The position numbers and the translations under genes were made by a program. This document shows, in pieces, positions 50,643 to 59,884 of a stretch of 63,863 bases of DNA. Source of the DNA: a bacterium (lineage in GTDB: Bacteria > Planctomycetota > UBA8108 > UBA1146); NCBI GenBank assembly GCA_029976805.1, contig JAPOLY010000006.1, positions 1-63,863 of the forward strand, given 5' to 3'. The notes under the pieces are model-generated. The model made no database searches. It was not told where the DNA came from and saw nothing but the letters and a program-made list of their open reading frames with translations. Numbering within the stretch: the first letter of the stretch is position 1; every line of letters starts with the position of its first letter.

Positions 50643-52904
50643 TCAGCTCTCCTGATCCGCAGATCTGCTCGACACTCCGGAACGGGGATTCAGCAGATCG
50701 AGTTCCACCGTCACCCCGTCCCGTCCCATTTTCCCAAACCGGAGAACATCCGTAGGGCAATCGTGGACACAGGCACCACAACGAACACATTGGGGGTCGG
50801 CCATGGGAAGTCCCTGGCGAGCAAAGGTCATGACGTCGATGCCTTGATGACATTGGGTGGTGCAAACGTTGCACGAGATACAGCGGGATTTGTCAGCGAA
50901 GATCCGAAAGCGGGAAAATCGGGCATAGATGTTCATGAGGGCGGCAAGCGGACAAACGAAGCGGCACCAGGTTCTGCCCGAAAAATGCCAATAAAGACCG
51001 ACTCCCAGAATCCCCGAGAGAAACAGATCCACAAACCATTCATAATTGATCAGTGGAATGCCCTTTTGAATTCCGAGAGCCAAAGCTTGTCCCCACTGAC
51101 CGATGGTCGACTCCGGAAGAGTCCATGACATGACTCTTCCCACCAACATCAACAGACACAGCAGGAGCATCCCCTGACCGATGAGATTCCAACTTTTCGG
51201 CCGATCCCCCCTTGGCATCTTGTGCCGGTGATCATCGCCGAGTGTTTCTGCCAGCGCACCGCAGGAACAAATCCAACCGCAGTAGACTCCCTTGCCCCAC
51301 CGATGAATCGCCCAAGGCAACAGGACAAAGGTCTGAATCACTGAAATCACACACCAGACGATCAGTGGCTGGTCAGTAAAGATGTTCCAGAAGAAGAGAG
51401 GCCAGGCGAGGATCAAACCGAACGCACGCCAATACTCCCGACTATCCCCTGAGAACGGAAAGAGTGCGTCCGCCACGGATTGCCCAACCCCTGCATCGAA
51501 GATTCCCTGCGTGCCCAACCAGGGCAGAATCCAATACGGCAACAGAAACAGGGGGATCGCCTGAATCCAAAACAGGCACCAGGTCTGTCTGCGAATGTAG
51601 GGGGACGGCCTCTTGCGCATTCGGCGCAAACCGAAAATCAAAACCAGCAAAGTATAGAGAAGACTGTACCAGAACCCGGGCTGGTCCATCGCCGGAGTCA
51701 AAGACCCCAGAAGACTGCTTCCCTGCGGAAACCACTCACTCCACCAACGGTCCAGACCCGCGGGGAAGCCGCCGATGGATCGCCACTTCTCAGCGATGGG
51801 AATCGCCACTCCGGTGCGTTTCCAATGGTAGAGCAAAAAGAAGAAGACCATGCAGCCCACCAGGGAAGCCCACCAGAACGCACCCCGGTCTCCGTGCATC
51901 TTCAATCCGCAGCGTCGTAACAATTCGACGGGAGGTTTGCGCCCGATCAGGGTGAAGACGGAGGTGGCAGGAAGGGTAATTCGTTTTCTGTCTGTCCCCA
52001 TCAACTCAACTTCTGATTCCCCGATTTTCTGGATGGTGGTCTCTGGCAAAACGGTGAGGGATCCCCTAGCTGTGACATTCGCCACCCGCTGCTGTTGTGT
52101 CGCAGAGGCGCTCTTGAGGGTCGGTGACCGATGGGAGAGATGAACTTTCGCTCCCCCTTCTGCCAAAGCGATTGCCACTTCACAGGCACTGTCCCCACCA
52201 CCAACGACGAGAACATCCCGGTCCCGGTAAGCCCCCGGGTCATGGCAGATGGGACTGACGTGATCCAGGTCTTCACCGGGCACTTCCAGACGGCGGTGTT
52301 CACCACTGCGCCCGAGTGCAAGAACGACGCGATGTGCGCGAATTGATTCCCCATGACTCCAATTCAGTTGCAGGCTTTCGCCCTTCCGCTGAATCGAATC
52401 AAGAATTGCCAACTGCGGTTTCAGATCCCGATCCAGCGCCTGCTTTTGCAGAGATTCCAGCAGCCCTTCACGACTGAGTCCCGCCTCAGAAGGAAGTTCG
52501 AGGGTGGATTGGGGAGAATGCCCCGGAGGATCGGTGAAGATCGGCTTTCCGATGGGATAGTTCTCCACCGTCTCCAACATGCGGGCGGCTTCAAACCACT
52601 GAAAATCGATCCCGAGACGACGCGCTTCCACCGCCGCTGAAAGACCGGAGACACCTCCGCCGACGATCACCAGCGGAACGATTCCCTCCGGACTCTGTTC
52701 ACACTCCGGGAGGAGACGACGGGCCACGCGGGCCCCCGAATCGACCGCATGTTTGAGCAGCGGGATTCCCGTCAGCTCACCCACCACGAAGAGACCGGGA
52801 ACGTCGGTCGAGAAATCAGCCTCCACCCGGGGAAGCGGTTCTTCCGATCCCCCTGGCCATTGCAAGTGAAGCCAGTCGACATATCGATTCAGCAGCGACA
52901 GCAA
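50643..52904 (-). CDS. Fusion of a thioredoxin-reductase-like flavoprotein with a NapH/CcoG-like membrane ferredoxin
   Basis: 753 residues from TTG 52904. Residues 30-75 carry a flavoprotein segment (VPGLFVVGELTGIPLLKHAV). Then come a Rossmann FAD site VIVGGGVSGLSAAVEARRLG and an NAD(P) site VLVVGGGDSACEVAIALAEGG, ending near SVFTLIGRKPPVELLRRCG. About six transmembrane helices follow (350-640), including WICSCGALAETLG. The C-terminus has CRFVCPLAALMNIYARF and two 4Fe-4S motifs, CISCNVCTTQC and CVRCGACVHDCPTD. There is no CxxC redox dithiol of thioredoxin reductase; it is nearer YpdA-type enzymes. It probably moves electrons from NAD(P)H to membrane iron-sulfur centres; the acceptor is unknown. 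Confidence 0.85.
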   Translation of the reverse strand: MLSLLNRYVDWLHLQWPGGSEEPLPRVEADFSTDVPGLFVVGELTGIPLLKHAVDSGARVARRLLPECEQSPEGIVPLVIVGGGVSGLSAAVEARRLGIDFQWFEAARMLETVENYPIGKPIFTDPPGHSPQSTLELPSEAGLSREGLLESLQKQALDRDLKPQLAILDSIQRKGESLQLNWSHGESIRAHRVVLALGRSGEHRRLEVPGEDLDHVSPICHDPGAYRDRDVLVVGGGDSACEVAIALAEGGAKVHLSHRSPTLKSASATQQQRVANVTARGSLTVLPETTIQKIGESEVELMGTDRKRITLPATSVFTLIGRKPPVELLRRCGLKMHGDRGAFWWASLVGCMVFFFLLYHWKRTGVAIPIAEKWRSIGGFPAGLDRWWSEWFPQGSSLLGSLTPAMDQPGFWYSLLYTLLVLIFGLRRMRKRPSPYIRRQTWCLFWIQAIPLFLLPYWILPWLGTQGIFDAGVGQSVADALFPFSGDSREYWRAFGLILAWPLFFWNIFTDQPLIVWCVISVIQTFVLLPWAIHRWGKGVYCGWICSCGALAETLGDDHRHKMPRGDRPKSWNLIGQGMLLLCLLMLVGRVMSWTLPESTIGQWGQALALGIQKGIPLINYEWFVDLFLSGILGVGLYWHFSGRTWCRFVCPLAALMNIYARFSRFRIFADKSRCISCNVCTTQCHQGIDVMTFARQGLPMADPQCVRCGACVHDCPTDVLRFGKMGRDGVTVELDLLNPRSGVSSRSADQES

Positions 52905-52910
52905 CGTGGA

Positions 52911-54440
52911 TCAGACTCCATGGATGGATTGGACTTTACGATCGAGGTGATCCACAAAGATGGCGGGATCGAGTCCCTTGCCCACCGCTCTCTCGAGCAG
53001 GTCGAGGGGCATGAACTGCCGTCCCGGCCGGTGAATCCGCTCCCGCAGCCAGTCGAGGATTTCCCCGAAACGCCCGGCGGCCACTTCCTGATCGATGTCG
53101 ATCTCTTCAGAAATCGCCTGATGGAACTGGGCAGAGTAGAGCGATCCCAAGAGGTAGGTGGGGAAATATCCAAAGGCACCGAAGCTCCAGTGGATATCCT
53201 GCAGCACACCATCCTTGAAATTGGGCGGAGTCAGTCCAAGGTACGACTCCATCTTTTCATTCCACGCGGAGGGCAGATCGGCCACTTGCAAATCCCCGCT
53301 GAAGAGGGCCTGTTCCACTTCAAAACGGAGTGCGATATGCAGACCATAGGTGACCTCATCCGCATCCACTCGAATCAGTGACGGCTTTACAGGATTTACC
53401 GCGAGAGCCATGTCATTCGCGCTCACGTCTTCGAGAATCCTTGGGAAGTACTTCTTCATCAGTGGCAGGAAGTGAACCCAGAATGCTTCTGTCCTGCCGA
53501 TGTCATTTTCCCAAAATCGTGATTGCGATTCGTGGATTCCCAGTGAAATCGCGTCGCAGAGGGGCGTGTGTACCCACTTTTCTTCAAAACCCTGTTCGTA
53601 CATGGCGTGACCGGCCTCATGAATCACTCCGTAAAGGTTACTCGTGAAGTTGTCTTCGTAGACCCGGGTCGTGATCCTTACATCAAAGGGTGCCACGGGG
53701 GAGGTACAGAAGGGGTGAGACGTCAGATCGAGCCCTCCCTTGTCGAGGTCATATCCCAATTGGGTGGCCACCTCTTTGGAGAACTCCAGCTGCTTGTTCT
53801 TTTCCCAGGGTCCTCGGAAAAACTCTGGCTCCGGCAGTGCACGAGCAACGACCCGATCGATGATCTCCTTGAGTCCGGGAACGACCTGACGACAAATCTC
53901 ACTGAAGTTTGCACTGGTCATGCCACGCTCGTATTTGTTCATCAGTACGTCATAGAGACAGTCTTCATCATCGCGCAGGTATTCTGCTTCTGCTTTCTGA
54001 AGTTCAATCTGTCGCGACAGCATCGGTTCAAAGGCGGAGAAATCGTCCTGCTCCCGCGCCGCTTGCCAAGCCATGATGGACTTTGAATTCACTTCTGCAG
54101 ATTCGGTTGCATGCTGCACAGGAATTCTCAGGGATCGCTCATAGTCATGGCGAACCTCACGCACCAGCGCCTGAAGAGTCTCGTCCCCGGAAGAAAAAGC
54201 CGCTTCCTCTGCTCTTTCGATACATTCTCCGAGGGCCGGTTGCTGGGATCGTTCATGGGCAATCCCCGCCAGCTCGCCGAGAGCTTCAGCCCGCACTCCC
54301 CCACCACTCGATGGCATATGGGTTTCCTGATCCCAGGAGAGCACCGTCGAGGCATGGCTGATGAGGGCAATCTTTCTCAGGTGCTCACGCAGATCGGTGA
54401 TGGCTTCATGTTCGGTTTCGGTCACGTTTTCGGTGGTCAT
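52911..54440 (-). CDS. Metallocarboxypeptidase, peptidase family M32
   Basis: 509 residues. Family M32 (Taq carboxypeptidase) signature: the zinc motif GVIHEAGHAMYEQGF (HEAGH), preceded by HPFCTSPVAPFDVRITTRV and followed by ISLGIHESQSRFWENDIGR. Other family stretches are STVLSWDQETHMPSSGGGVR and DVQWSFG-like DIHWSFGAFGYFPTYLLGS. Cytoplasmic; removes C-terminal residues from peptides. ATGA overlap with tdk upstream; the flavoprotein gene begins 6 nt after its stop. Confidence 0.95.
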   Translation of the reverse strand: MTTENVTETEHEAITDLREHLRKIALISHASTVLSWDQETHMPSSGGGVRAEALGELAGIAHERSQQPALGECIERAEEAAFSSGDETLQALVREVRHDYERSLRIPVQHATESAEVNSKSIMAWQAAREQDDFSAFEPMLSRQIELQKAEAEYLRDDEDCLYDVLMNKYERGMTSANFSEICRQVVPGLKEIIDRVVARALPEPEFFRGPWEKNKQLEFSKEVATQLGYDLDKGGLDLTSHPFCTSPVAPFDVRITTRVYEDNFTSNLYGVIHEAGHAMYEQGFEEKWVHTPLCDAISLGIHESQSRFWENDIGRTEAFWVHFLPLMKKYFPRILEDVSANDMALAVNPVKPSLIRVDADEVTYGLHIALRFEVEQALFSGDLQVADLPSAWNEKMESYLGLTPPNFKDGVLQDIHWSFGAFGYFPTYLLGSLYSAQFHQAISEEIDIDQEVAAGRFGEILDWLRERIHRPGRQFMPLDLLERAVGKGLDPAIFVDHLDRKVQSIHGV

Positions 54441-55075
54441 GCCAACTCCATGTCTTGCTCCCGTTGTGAATCGGAAGTTCCACTGCGGCCACCCAGTTCC
54501 TCATAGGATCCGAGTGACAATTGTTCCGTAAAGTGCACCGAACAAACGGGCTGGAAGGTTTCATCCCCTCCGACCTGCTGACTTGGTCCATCCAGATAGG
54601 CCACACCACCGATGGATTTGAGATTGAAGATGGCTTTGCTGTTGCACTGGTGGCAGGTCGTTTTGACTTCTTCGATGGAATCCGCCAACTCCAAAAGGCG
54701 ACGACTCCCCGGGAACAGTTGGGTTCGGAAATCGCTGCGCAATCCGTAGCAGATCACCGGCACCCTTTTCTGGTCGACCACATCCCTGAGTTGGTCGATG
54801 TGCTGGGGATGGAAAAATTGGACCTCATCGACGAGGACACAGTGAACCCCATCGAAATCTTCGATTTCAATCCGATCGCCATCACCGATGACCATGTGGG
54901 CTTCACGGGTCAATCCCGCTCTGGAGGCAACGTCCTTTTCACCGTATCGATCATCAAAACCGGGTTTGATGACAACGATGCGTTTTCCCTGACGTTCATA
55001 GTTGTGGGCAACGGCAAGGAGATTGAGGGTCTTGGCGCTGCCAACCGTCCCATGCCTGAAATAGAGTTTTGCCAA
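54437..55075 (-). CDS. tdk: Thymidine kinase, type II
   Basis: 212 residues. Salvage kinase that phosphorylates thymidine. P-loop YFRHGTVGSAKTLNLL, where the usual GK[S/T] reads AKT. Then NYERQGKRIVVIKPGFDDRY, CVLVDEVQFF (Walker B and catalytic Glu), ICYGLRSDFRTQLFPGSRRLL, and a zinc ribbon with TTCHQCNSKA and PVCSVHF. The P-loop Gly-to-Ala change is seen by me in the codons (GCC) and is probably tolerated in this branch. Its stop overlaps the M32 gene start. Confidence 0.93.
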   Translation of the reverse strand: MAKLYFRHGTVGSAKTLNLLAVAHNYERQGKRIVVIKPGFDDRYGEKDVASRAGLTREAHMVIGDGDRIEIEDFDGVHCVLVDEVQFFHPQHIDQLRDVVDQKRVPVICYGLRSDFRTQLFPGSRRLLELADSIEEVKTTCHQCNSKAIFNLKSIGGVAYLDGPSQQVGGDETFQPVCSVHFTEQLSLGSYEELGGRSGTSDSQREQDMELA

Positions 55076-55140
55076 AATGCCTCCATCCGGGATTTCCCTG
55101 ACTCGCAGGGTAAACCCGGATGGAGGGTCATTCCATGCCC

Positions 55141-56232
55141 CTAGCCTTCTTCTGCAGGAATCGGCACTGGTATGGGGGTGGGAGCAACAGGGGTGGGAGC
55201 CGGAATCGTGGGCTCGACCGCCTTGAGTTCCTCAAGACCCTTGATCAGACCGTCGCGAACCCAGTCGCTACAGACCACAATCCGCTCATCCCCCCGTAGT
55301 CTGGCGGAGACACCCTCTCCTCCCAGAGGAAGGGGCTGAACCGCACCAAAATCGAGAATGATGCGCGAGTCATCGACCAAGACGACTTCGATGGAGGCAG
55401 ACGGCTCCTCCAGACCCGCTCCTGCCGCATCCGCGGGATCCATCGGCGCTTCGCAACGGACGTTTTTCAGCGAAGAGAGCAGTCCCCGAACCGTGTTGGT
55501 ATCCGCGCGGACATTTTCCGGTTCACGGATCCACCACTCGGGGTCGGTCCCCGACTTGACCAGTTCTCCCGACTCTCCCGTCGCCGTCTCAGCAGGAGCA
55601 CCCGGCACCCACTCAAGAACGATGCGCTCGTCACCCCTGGTCAGGATCACTTCACGGGCTTCCGCATCCCCGGGCAGTTGAAAGAGCACCTTGTGAAACC
55701 ATTGTTGGGCGGAAAAGGTGTCCCCCCCCAGGGCCGGTCTGCGCTTGAGATTCGGCAAAATGCTGAAGACCCGATCCTGATCCGCCATGCGGATGAAGTT
55801 GCGGCCGGTTCCATCCGCCTTGCCGACTACCAGATCGATAAAGGGAGCCATATCCATATCCTTGAGGGTGATACGAATTCCCTGTTCGGCATCGACTTCA
55901 AAAGTCTTGTGACTGGCGGCGCTTTCCCCGCGTTTCTCGGCTCCGGAAACCGTCTTGAGATCATCGAGAAAACGAATCACCTCATCCCGATCGGCAGCGG
56001 AATCCCACAGATTGGGCAGGAACCACTCACGTCCCTTGCGTCGGATCTGATAGGACTCCCCCCCTTTCTGAAACTCGATGGCATCAATCATCTCGGGATT
56101 GATCCCTGCAAAGCGGTTCAACTCAACCGGGGTTTCCTCGATCGCGGTGTAGTCCTCCTGCTGATTGACGAAGAGCAATCCTCCGGCTGCGAGGATCAAC
56201 AGGACCATGACCGTGAGACTGTTGCCTTTCAA
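55141..56232 (-). CDS. DUF4340 domain protein, partner of the Gld-like ABC system
   Basis: 363 residues. An N-terminal transmembrane segment (LTVMVLLILAAGGLLFVN) is followed by a DUF4340-type region: FAGINPEMIDAIEFQKGGES, GREWFLPNLWDSAADRDEV, RFLDDLKTV, LVVGKADGTGRNFIRMADQD and VFSILPNL. The C-terminus is Pro/Thr/Val-rich. DUF4340 proteins commonly lie next to GldG-type auxiliary proteins. Here its start overlaps the GldG-like stop (ATGA), so it is probably part of the same envelope complex; its task is unknown. Confidence 0.85.
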   Translation of the reverse strand: MKGNSLTVMVLLILAAGGLLFVNQQEDYTAIEETPVELNRFAGINPEMIDAIEFQKGGESYQIRRKGREWFLPNLWDSAADRDEVIRFLDDLKTVSGAEKRGESAASHKTFEVDAEQGIRITLKDMDMAPFIDLVVGKADGTGRNFIRMADQDRVFSILPNLKRRPALGGDTFSAQQWFHKVLFQLPGDAEAREVILTRGDERIVLEWVPGAPAETATGESGELVKSGTDPEWWIREPENVRADTNTVRGLLSSLKNVRCEAPMDPADAAGAGLEEPSASIEVVLVDDSRIILDFGAVQPLPLGGEGVSARLRGDERIVVCSDWVRDGLIKGLEELKAVEPTIPAPTPVAPTPIPVPIPAEEG

Positions 56233-58058
56233 CTGGCCTCCTTCTTCTCGCCTGCATCGGCAGGAACCTTGAGCATGTGCAACGCCTCGTGATGACGTGC
56301 ACCGGAACGACGACTTGCAGAGATCAACCCATAGATCACCAGCAATAGCAGTGGGACACCGGCCATGTTGCCGTAGGTCACCAGAGTTCGTTCATCCCGG
56401 GTCGTCTCCCGAAGGGCACTCGCCAATTGAACCTTGCCACGGATCTTGGCCAGATCCGGGTCGAGGGCGAGCGCTTCGATGGAACCCATGAGGAAGCCCA
56501 CATTCTGGCGATACATATTCAGGGAGGTGTACTTGGCCATGTCAGCTGAAGCGATCAGCAGAATCCGGGATTCGACCGACTCCGATGCTTCCACCAGGGG
56601 TGCTCCATCTTCTCCCCCTGCGACCTCGAGAGTCGGATCCCACGAAGGAATCTTTGAGCCGACTTCAAAGCTGGAAGGAAACTCAGCCTCTGCAACCAAC
56701 GCCAGCACCCGGCTCTTCTGCATCCCCGGATCCTTAGGCGGGGTCACCATCGGTGCCGTGACTGCCGGCCCAAAGGGAGTCAGCCACGCATCGCTGTCCG
56801 ACTTGGCCAGAGGTGTAATCTTGACTCCCGCCGCTTCTGCCACCGCTTCATTGATGATCAACGGACTGGCGAAGGGGAACACCAACGCTTGCAATCCGCG
56901 AGTGAAGGGAGAGGTGCCATCCAGGTTGTTTCCGGCGGCTCCCGGGCTGACCGGGAACGGCTGCGGGATGCGCATGCGCATGCCGAGTGGACCTTCGGTC
57001 ACCGTTTCGATGCTTCCACACTGGCGTTGACTGGAAACGATCATGTTCGGCTGGATGTCGATGCCCCATTTTCCAAAGCTCTCGGAGAAGCCGGGATTCA
57101 ACGGCGTCAGTTGGAAGCCGCGATCCATGCTGCCCGAGGTGGTCGAGGCGAGAATCATTGCCGGTCTGCCGGAACGAATCGAGCTCTCGATTTCATAACG
57201 CTGACGCGGAGTCGTCCCGTCCGGTTCAGCGATGATCAACAACTGGGCCTCATCGGGAATCAGGGACTCTTCCGTGAGCAAAATCTTGCGCACTTCAAAG
57301 CGGTCTCCCAATGCATCCAGCAAGGGGTCAAAACGACTCATGGGAGCCGGCAAGGGCGAGCCATCCGGCCCCTGGGTGATCATGTCATCCGCTCGGCCCT
57401 GATAGAAAGCCAGCACCGGTTTGCTTTCGAGGGTGAGCTTGGCGATGCGGCTGACCAGTTCGTACTCAAGACCCTCAAGGGTGGTATGGACCGGAATCCC
57501 CTCCGATTCACGATCGAGATATTTGAGCACGATGGCACTGAAGAAGGGCACGACTTCGATGCCGTCTTCCTTGATGGAACGTCCCTGAAGCTCAGGGATT
57601 CCCTGCTGGGCCAACTCCGCTTTCTTGGTGTCCGCCGGTGAAGTGGGGCCACCCATGAAGGCTGCCATCGGATCCGGCTCTTCTTCTTCCCCTTCTCCCG
57701 CTTGCTCCTTGACGTACTGCTCAATCACACGAGCGGGGTCGATCACCTTGACCTCGATGCGCCCACCGGCATCGGCAGCAGCCCGCTGGAACTCATCGAG
57801 ATAATCCACGGTATCACGACGAAGATTTTGCAGCCCGGACGGCAATTTTTCACTGACCCAGTACTCAAGGATCACCGGCTCCTGAAGCCTCGACAGAATG
57901 TTGCCGGTCTCCGGGCTGATGGTGTGGGTGCCGGCGGCGGTCAGATCAAGACGTCGATCAAACTCCCGCGAGACACCATTAACGAGGACCAACAACACGA
58001 CGAGCACGATGATGAAGATGATCCAGCGCACCAGAAATTGTCTTTTTCTTTCGACCAT
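56229..58058 (-). CDS. GldG-like auxiliary component of a gliding-type ABC transporter
   Basis: 609 residues from ATG 58058 (GTAGGGGG upstream). A transmembrane helix at about residues 10-30 is followed by REFDRRLDLTAAGTHTISPE, the conserved start of the ABC-transporter auxiliary domain (PF09822-type): D-L-T-x-x-x-x-x-x-L/I-S. Then EPVILEYWVSEKLPSGL, a long periplasmic part with KYLDRESEGIPVHTTLEGLE and YELVSRIAKL, and a final transmembrane helix (VPLLLLVIYGLISAS) near the C-terminus. In Bacteroidota GldG works with GldA and GldF in gliding; in other phyla similar systems exist without known gliding. Confidence 0.88.
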   Translation of the reverse strand: MVERKRQFLVRWIIFIIVLVVLLVLVNGVSREFDRRLDLTAAGTHTISPETGNILSRLQEPVILEYWVSEKLPSGLQNLRRDTVDYLDEFQRAAADAGGRIEVKVIDPARVIEQYVKEQAGEGEEEEPDPMAAFMGGPTSPADTKKAELAQQGIPELQGRSIKEDGIEVVPFFSAIVLKYLDRESEGIPVHTTLEGLEYELVSRIAKLTLESKPVLAFYQGRADDMITQGPDGSPLPAPMSRFDPLLDALGDRFEVRKILLTEESLIPDEAQLLIIAEPDGTTPRQRYEIESSIRSGRPAMILASTTSGSMDRGFQLTPLNPGFSESFGKWGIDIQPNMIVSSQRQCGSIETVTEGPLGMRMRIPQPFPVSPGAAGNNLDGTSPFTRGLQALVFPFASPLIINEAVAEAAGVKITPLAKSDSDAWLTPFGPAVTAPMVTPPKDPGMQKSRVLALVAEAEFPSSFEVGSKIPSWDPTLEVAGGEDGAPLVEASESVESRILLIASADMAKYTSLNMYRQNVGFLMGSIEALALDPDLAKIRGKVQLASALRETTRDERTLVTYGNMAGVPLLLLVIYGLISASRRSGARHHEALHMLKVPADAGEKKEAS

Positions 58059-58066
58059 GTTTCCCC

Positions 58067-58801
58067 CTACTGCTTTCTCAACTCGACCTGAAACACGCAC
58101 AGTGTCAGGAAGAGTGTGGTGCCAGAAAGGAAATAGACGACGTCGCTCAATGCGAGCACTCCCCGTTCTATGGCCTGGAAATGCGATTGAACTCCCAGAG
58201 ATTCAATCACCCTTGCCAAGACTGGCTGTGAAGAGGAGACGTAGGACGCGAAATCAGGACTGAGGGCCAACACCAGCAGGATGCCGACCGTCACGCCCAC
58301 CAAAAGGGAGACGACCTGATTGCTGGAAAGGGCAGAGACCCAACAGCCGAGTGCAAGAAACATCATGCCCGCGAGAACAGTGCCGATGTATCCGCCGATG
58401 ATCGGTCCCCAATCGACAGGACTGGACGCAAGCCAACCCAGAGTCGCAGGAATACCGAGGCTTGCAGCGACACTGGCGAGCAGGACGATAACAGCGGCCA
58501 ACCATTTCCCGATGACCAGATCACGGGACTCCACCGGCAATGACAGCAAGACTTCCGTACTGCCGGTTCGAATCTCCTCGGACCAGAGGCGCATCGTGAC
58601 CGCCGGAGCGAACACCATCATCATGAAGGGGGTCAATCCGAACCAGACTCGCATGTCGGCACTCTCAATGATGAAGAAAGGCGAGTACTGGAAAAAGAAG
58701 AAGGACATGATCGCCATTTGCAGGGCGATAAAGATCCACGCGATGGGGGTGTGAAAGTAGGCTCCACATTCCCGTCGCATGACTACCAGAATCGAACTCA
58801 T
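58067..58801 (-). CDS. ABC transporter permease, GldF/ABC-2 type
   Basis: 244 residues and about six transmembrane helices. N-terminal MRRECGAYFHTPIAWIFIAL, then MRLWSEEIRTGSTEVLLSLP and LVIGKWLAAVIVLLASVAAS, all typical of GldF-like ABC-2 permeases (the EE-x-R-GT-x-E-x-L-L motif is clear). The last helix ends LFLTLCVFQVELRKQ. It pairs with the ATPase upstream (ATGA overlap) and the GldG-like protein downstream (8-nt gap). Confidence 0.92.
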   Translation of the reverse strand: MSSILVVMRRECGAYFHTPIAWIFIALQMAIMSFFFFQYSPFFIIESADMRVWFGLTPFMMMVFAPAVTMRLWSEEIRTGSTEVLLSLPVESRDLVIGKWLAAVIVLLASVAASLGIPATLGWLASSPVDWGPIIGGYIGTVLAGMMFLALGCWVSALSSNQVVSLLVGVTVGILLVLALSPDFASYVSSSQPVLARVIESLGVQSHFQAIERGVLALSDVVYFLSGTTLFLTLCVFQVELRKQ

Positions 58802-59784
58802 CGCTGACCTCCTCTCGCACCGGTCAGGCGCAGATACACTTGCTCCAGTGTTTCACGGGATCTCTCGACACTGATCAGCATGCCTCCTGCGGATTCAATC
58901 CCCGAAGTCAGCCCAGCAATGTCAGGAGTTCCCTCGCCATTCCATGCGTGCACCGTTTCTCCCGGTGCTCCGGAGATTCCCTGGCCGAGACCCAGATTTC
59001 CACAGGCGTCGTCGTCGAGGGCCTTGCCCGCAGTCACGACTTGCCAACCTCCCTGGTCATCTCCCGTCAACTCTTCAGGGGTGCCATCTGCGATGAGACG
59101 CCCTGAGTTGATGACGATGATGCGAGTACAGATGGCTGCGATCTCCTGAAGAATATGAGTACTGAAGATGATCGCCCTCTCCTTGGCGAGGTCCGTGATC
59201 AGATCCCTGACCTCGATGATCTGACGTGGATCCAGTCCATTCGTCGGCTCATCTAGAATCACCACTTCCGGATCATGGATCAGTGCCTGAGCAAGACCGA
59301 CCCGCTGACGGAAACCCTTTGAAAGAGTTCCGCAGCGACGGCGCAACATCGGACTGAGACTGAGCCGATCAGCCAGGCTGGCGATCCGGTCTTCAAGATC
59401 CCGGCCCGACAACCCGCGGGCTCCGCCGATGAAGCGCAGGTAATCGATCACTTCCATCTCATCGTAGAGTGGAATGCTCTCGGGAAGGAAACCGAATCCC
59501 TGACGGGCACTCTGCGGATTCTCACTGATTTCAGTCCCCTTGATGCGGGCTTCACCGCGATCGGGGGCAATCAGTCCAGTGATCATTCTCAGGGTCGTAC
59601 TCTTGCCGGCTCCATTGGGGCCGAGGAAACCGAGAATTTCTCCGCGGTGAACATTGAAGGAGACATCGTCCACCGCCAGGGTCGCACCAAAGGTGCGACG
59701 CAAGCCGTTGGCTTCGATGAGGGGTGCCAGATTTCCCGGCGAACGAGTCGGTGCCGGAGAATCGACTGGGAGTTCCGTCGACAT
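58798..59784 (-). CDS. ABC transporter ATP-binding protein, GldA-like
   Basis: 328 residues. Walker A FLGPNGAGKSTTLRM, Q-loop GFLPESIPLYDEM, signature LSKGFRQRVGLAQALIHDP, Walker B VVILDEPTNGLDPRQI, and the switch His in IIFSTHILQEI. The C-terminal 80 residues are an accessory region typical of ABC-2 ATPases. First gene of the four-gene leftward operon with permease, GldG-like and DUF4340 proteins. Confidence 0.95.
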   Translation of the reverse strand: MSTELPVDSPAPTRSPGNLAPLIEANGLRRTFGATLAVDDVSFNVHRGEILGFLGPNGAGKSTTLRMITGLIAPDRGEARIKGTEISENPQSARQGFGFLPESIPLYDEMEVIDYLRFIGGARGLSGRDLEDRIASLADRLSLSPMLRRRCGTLSKGFRQRVGLAQALIHDPEVVILDEPTNGLDPRQIIEVRDLITDLAKERAIIFSTHILQEIAAICTRIIVINSGRLIADGTPEELTGDDQGGWQVVTAGKALDDDACGNLGLGQGISGAPGETVHAWNGEGTPDIAGLTSGIESAGGMLISVERSRETLEQVYLRLTGARGGQR

Positions 59785-59884
59785 GGAGGGACTCTTCCTT
59801 TCAGCAAAACAGACCCATCACAGGGCCTCTTCGAGTGCTACAGGATGAAAGAAAGAGTGGTCTAAAATCAAGTGTTCCCGAGTG

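Noticed and set aside
52904-52913. TGA between the M32 peptidase and the flavoprotein is in frame, so a possible Sec fusion
   Set aside because: The M32 protein ends where the family normally ends and the flavoprotein has a normal N-terminus. I saw no GG-loop hairpin at the right distance.
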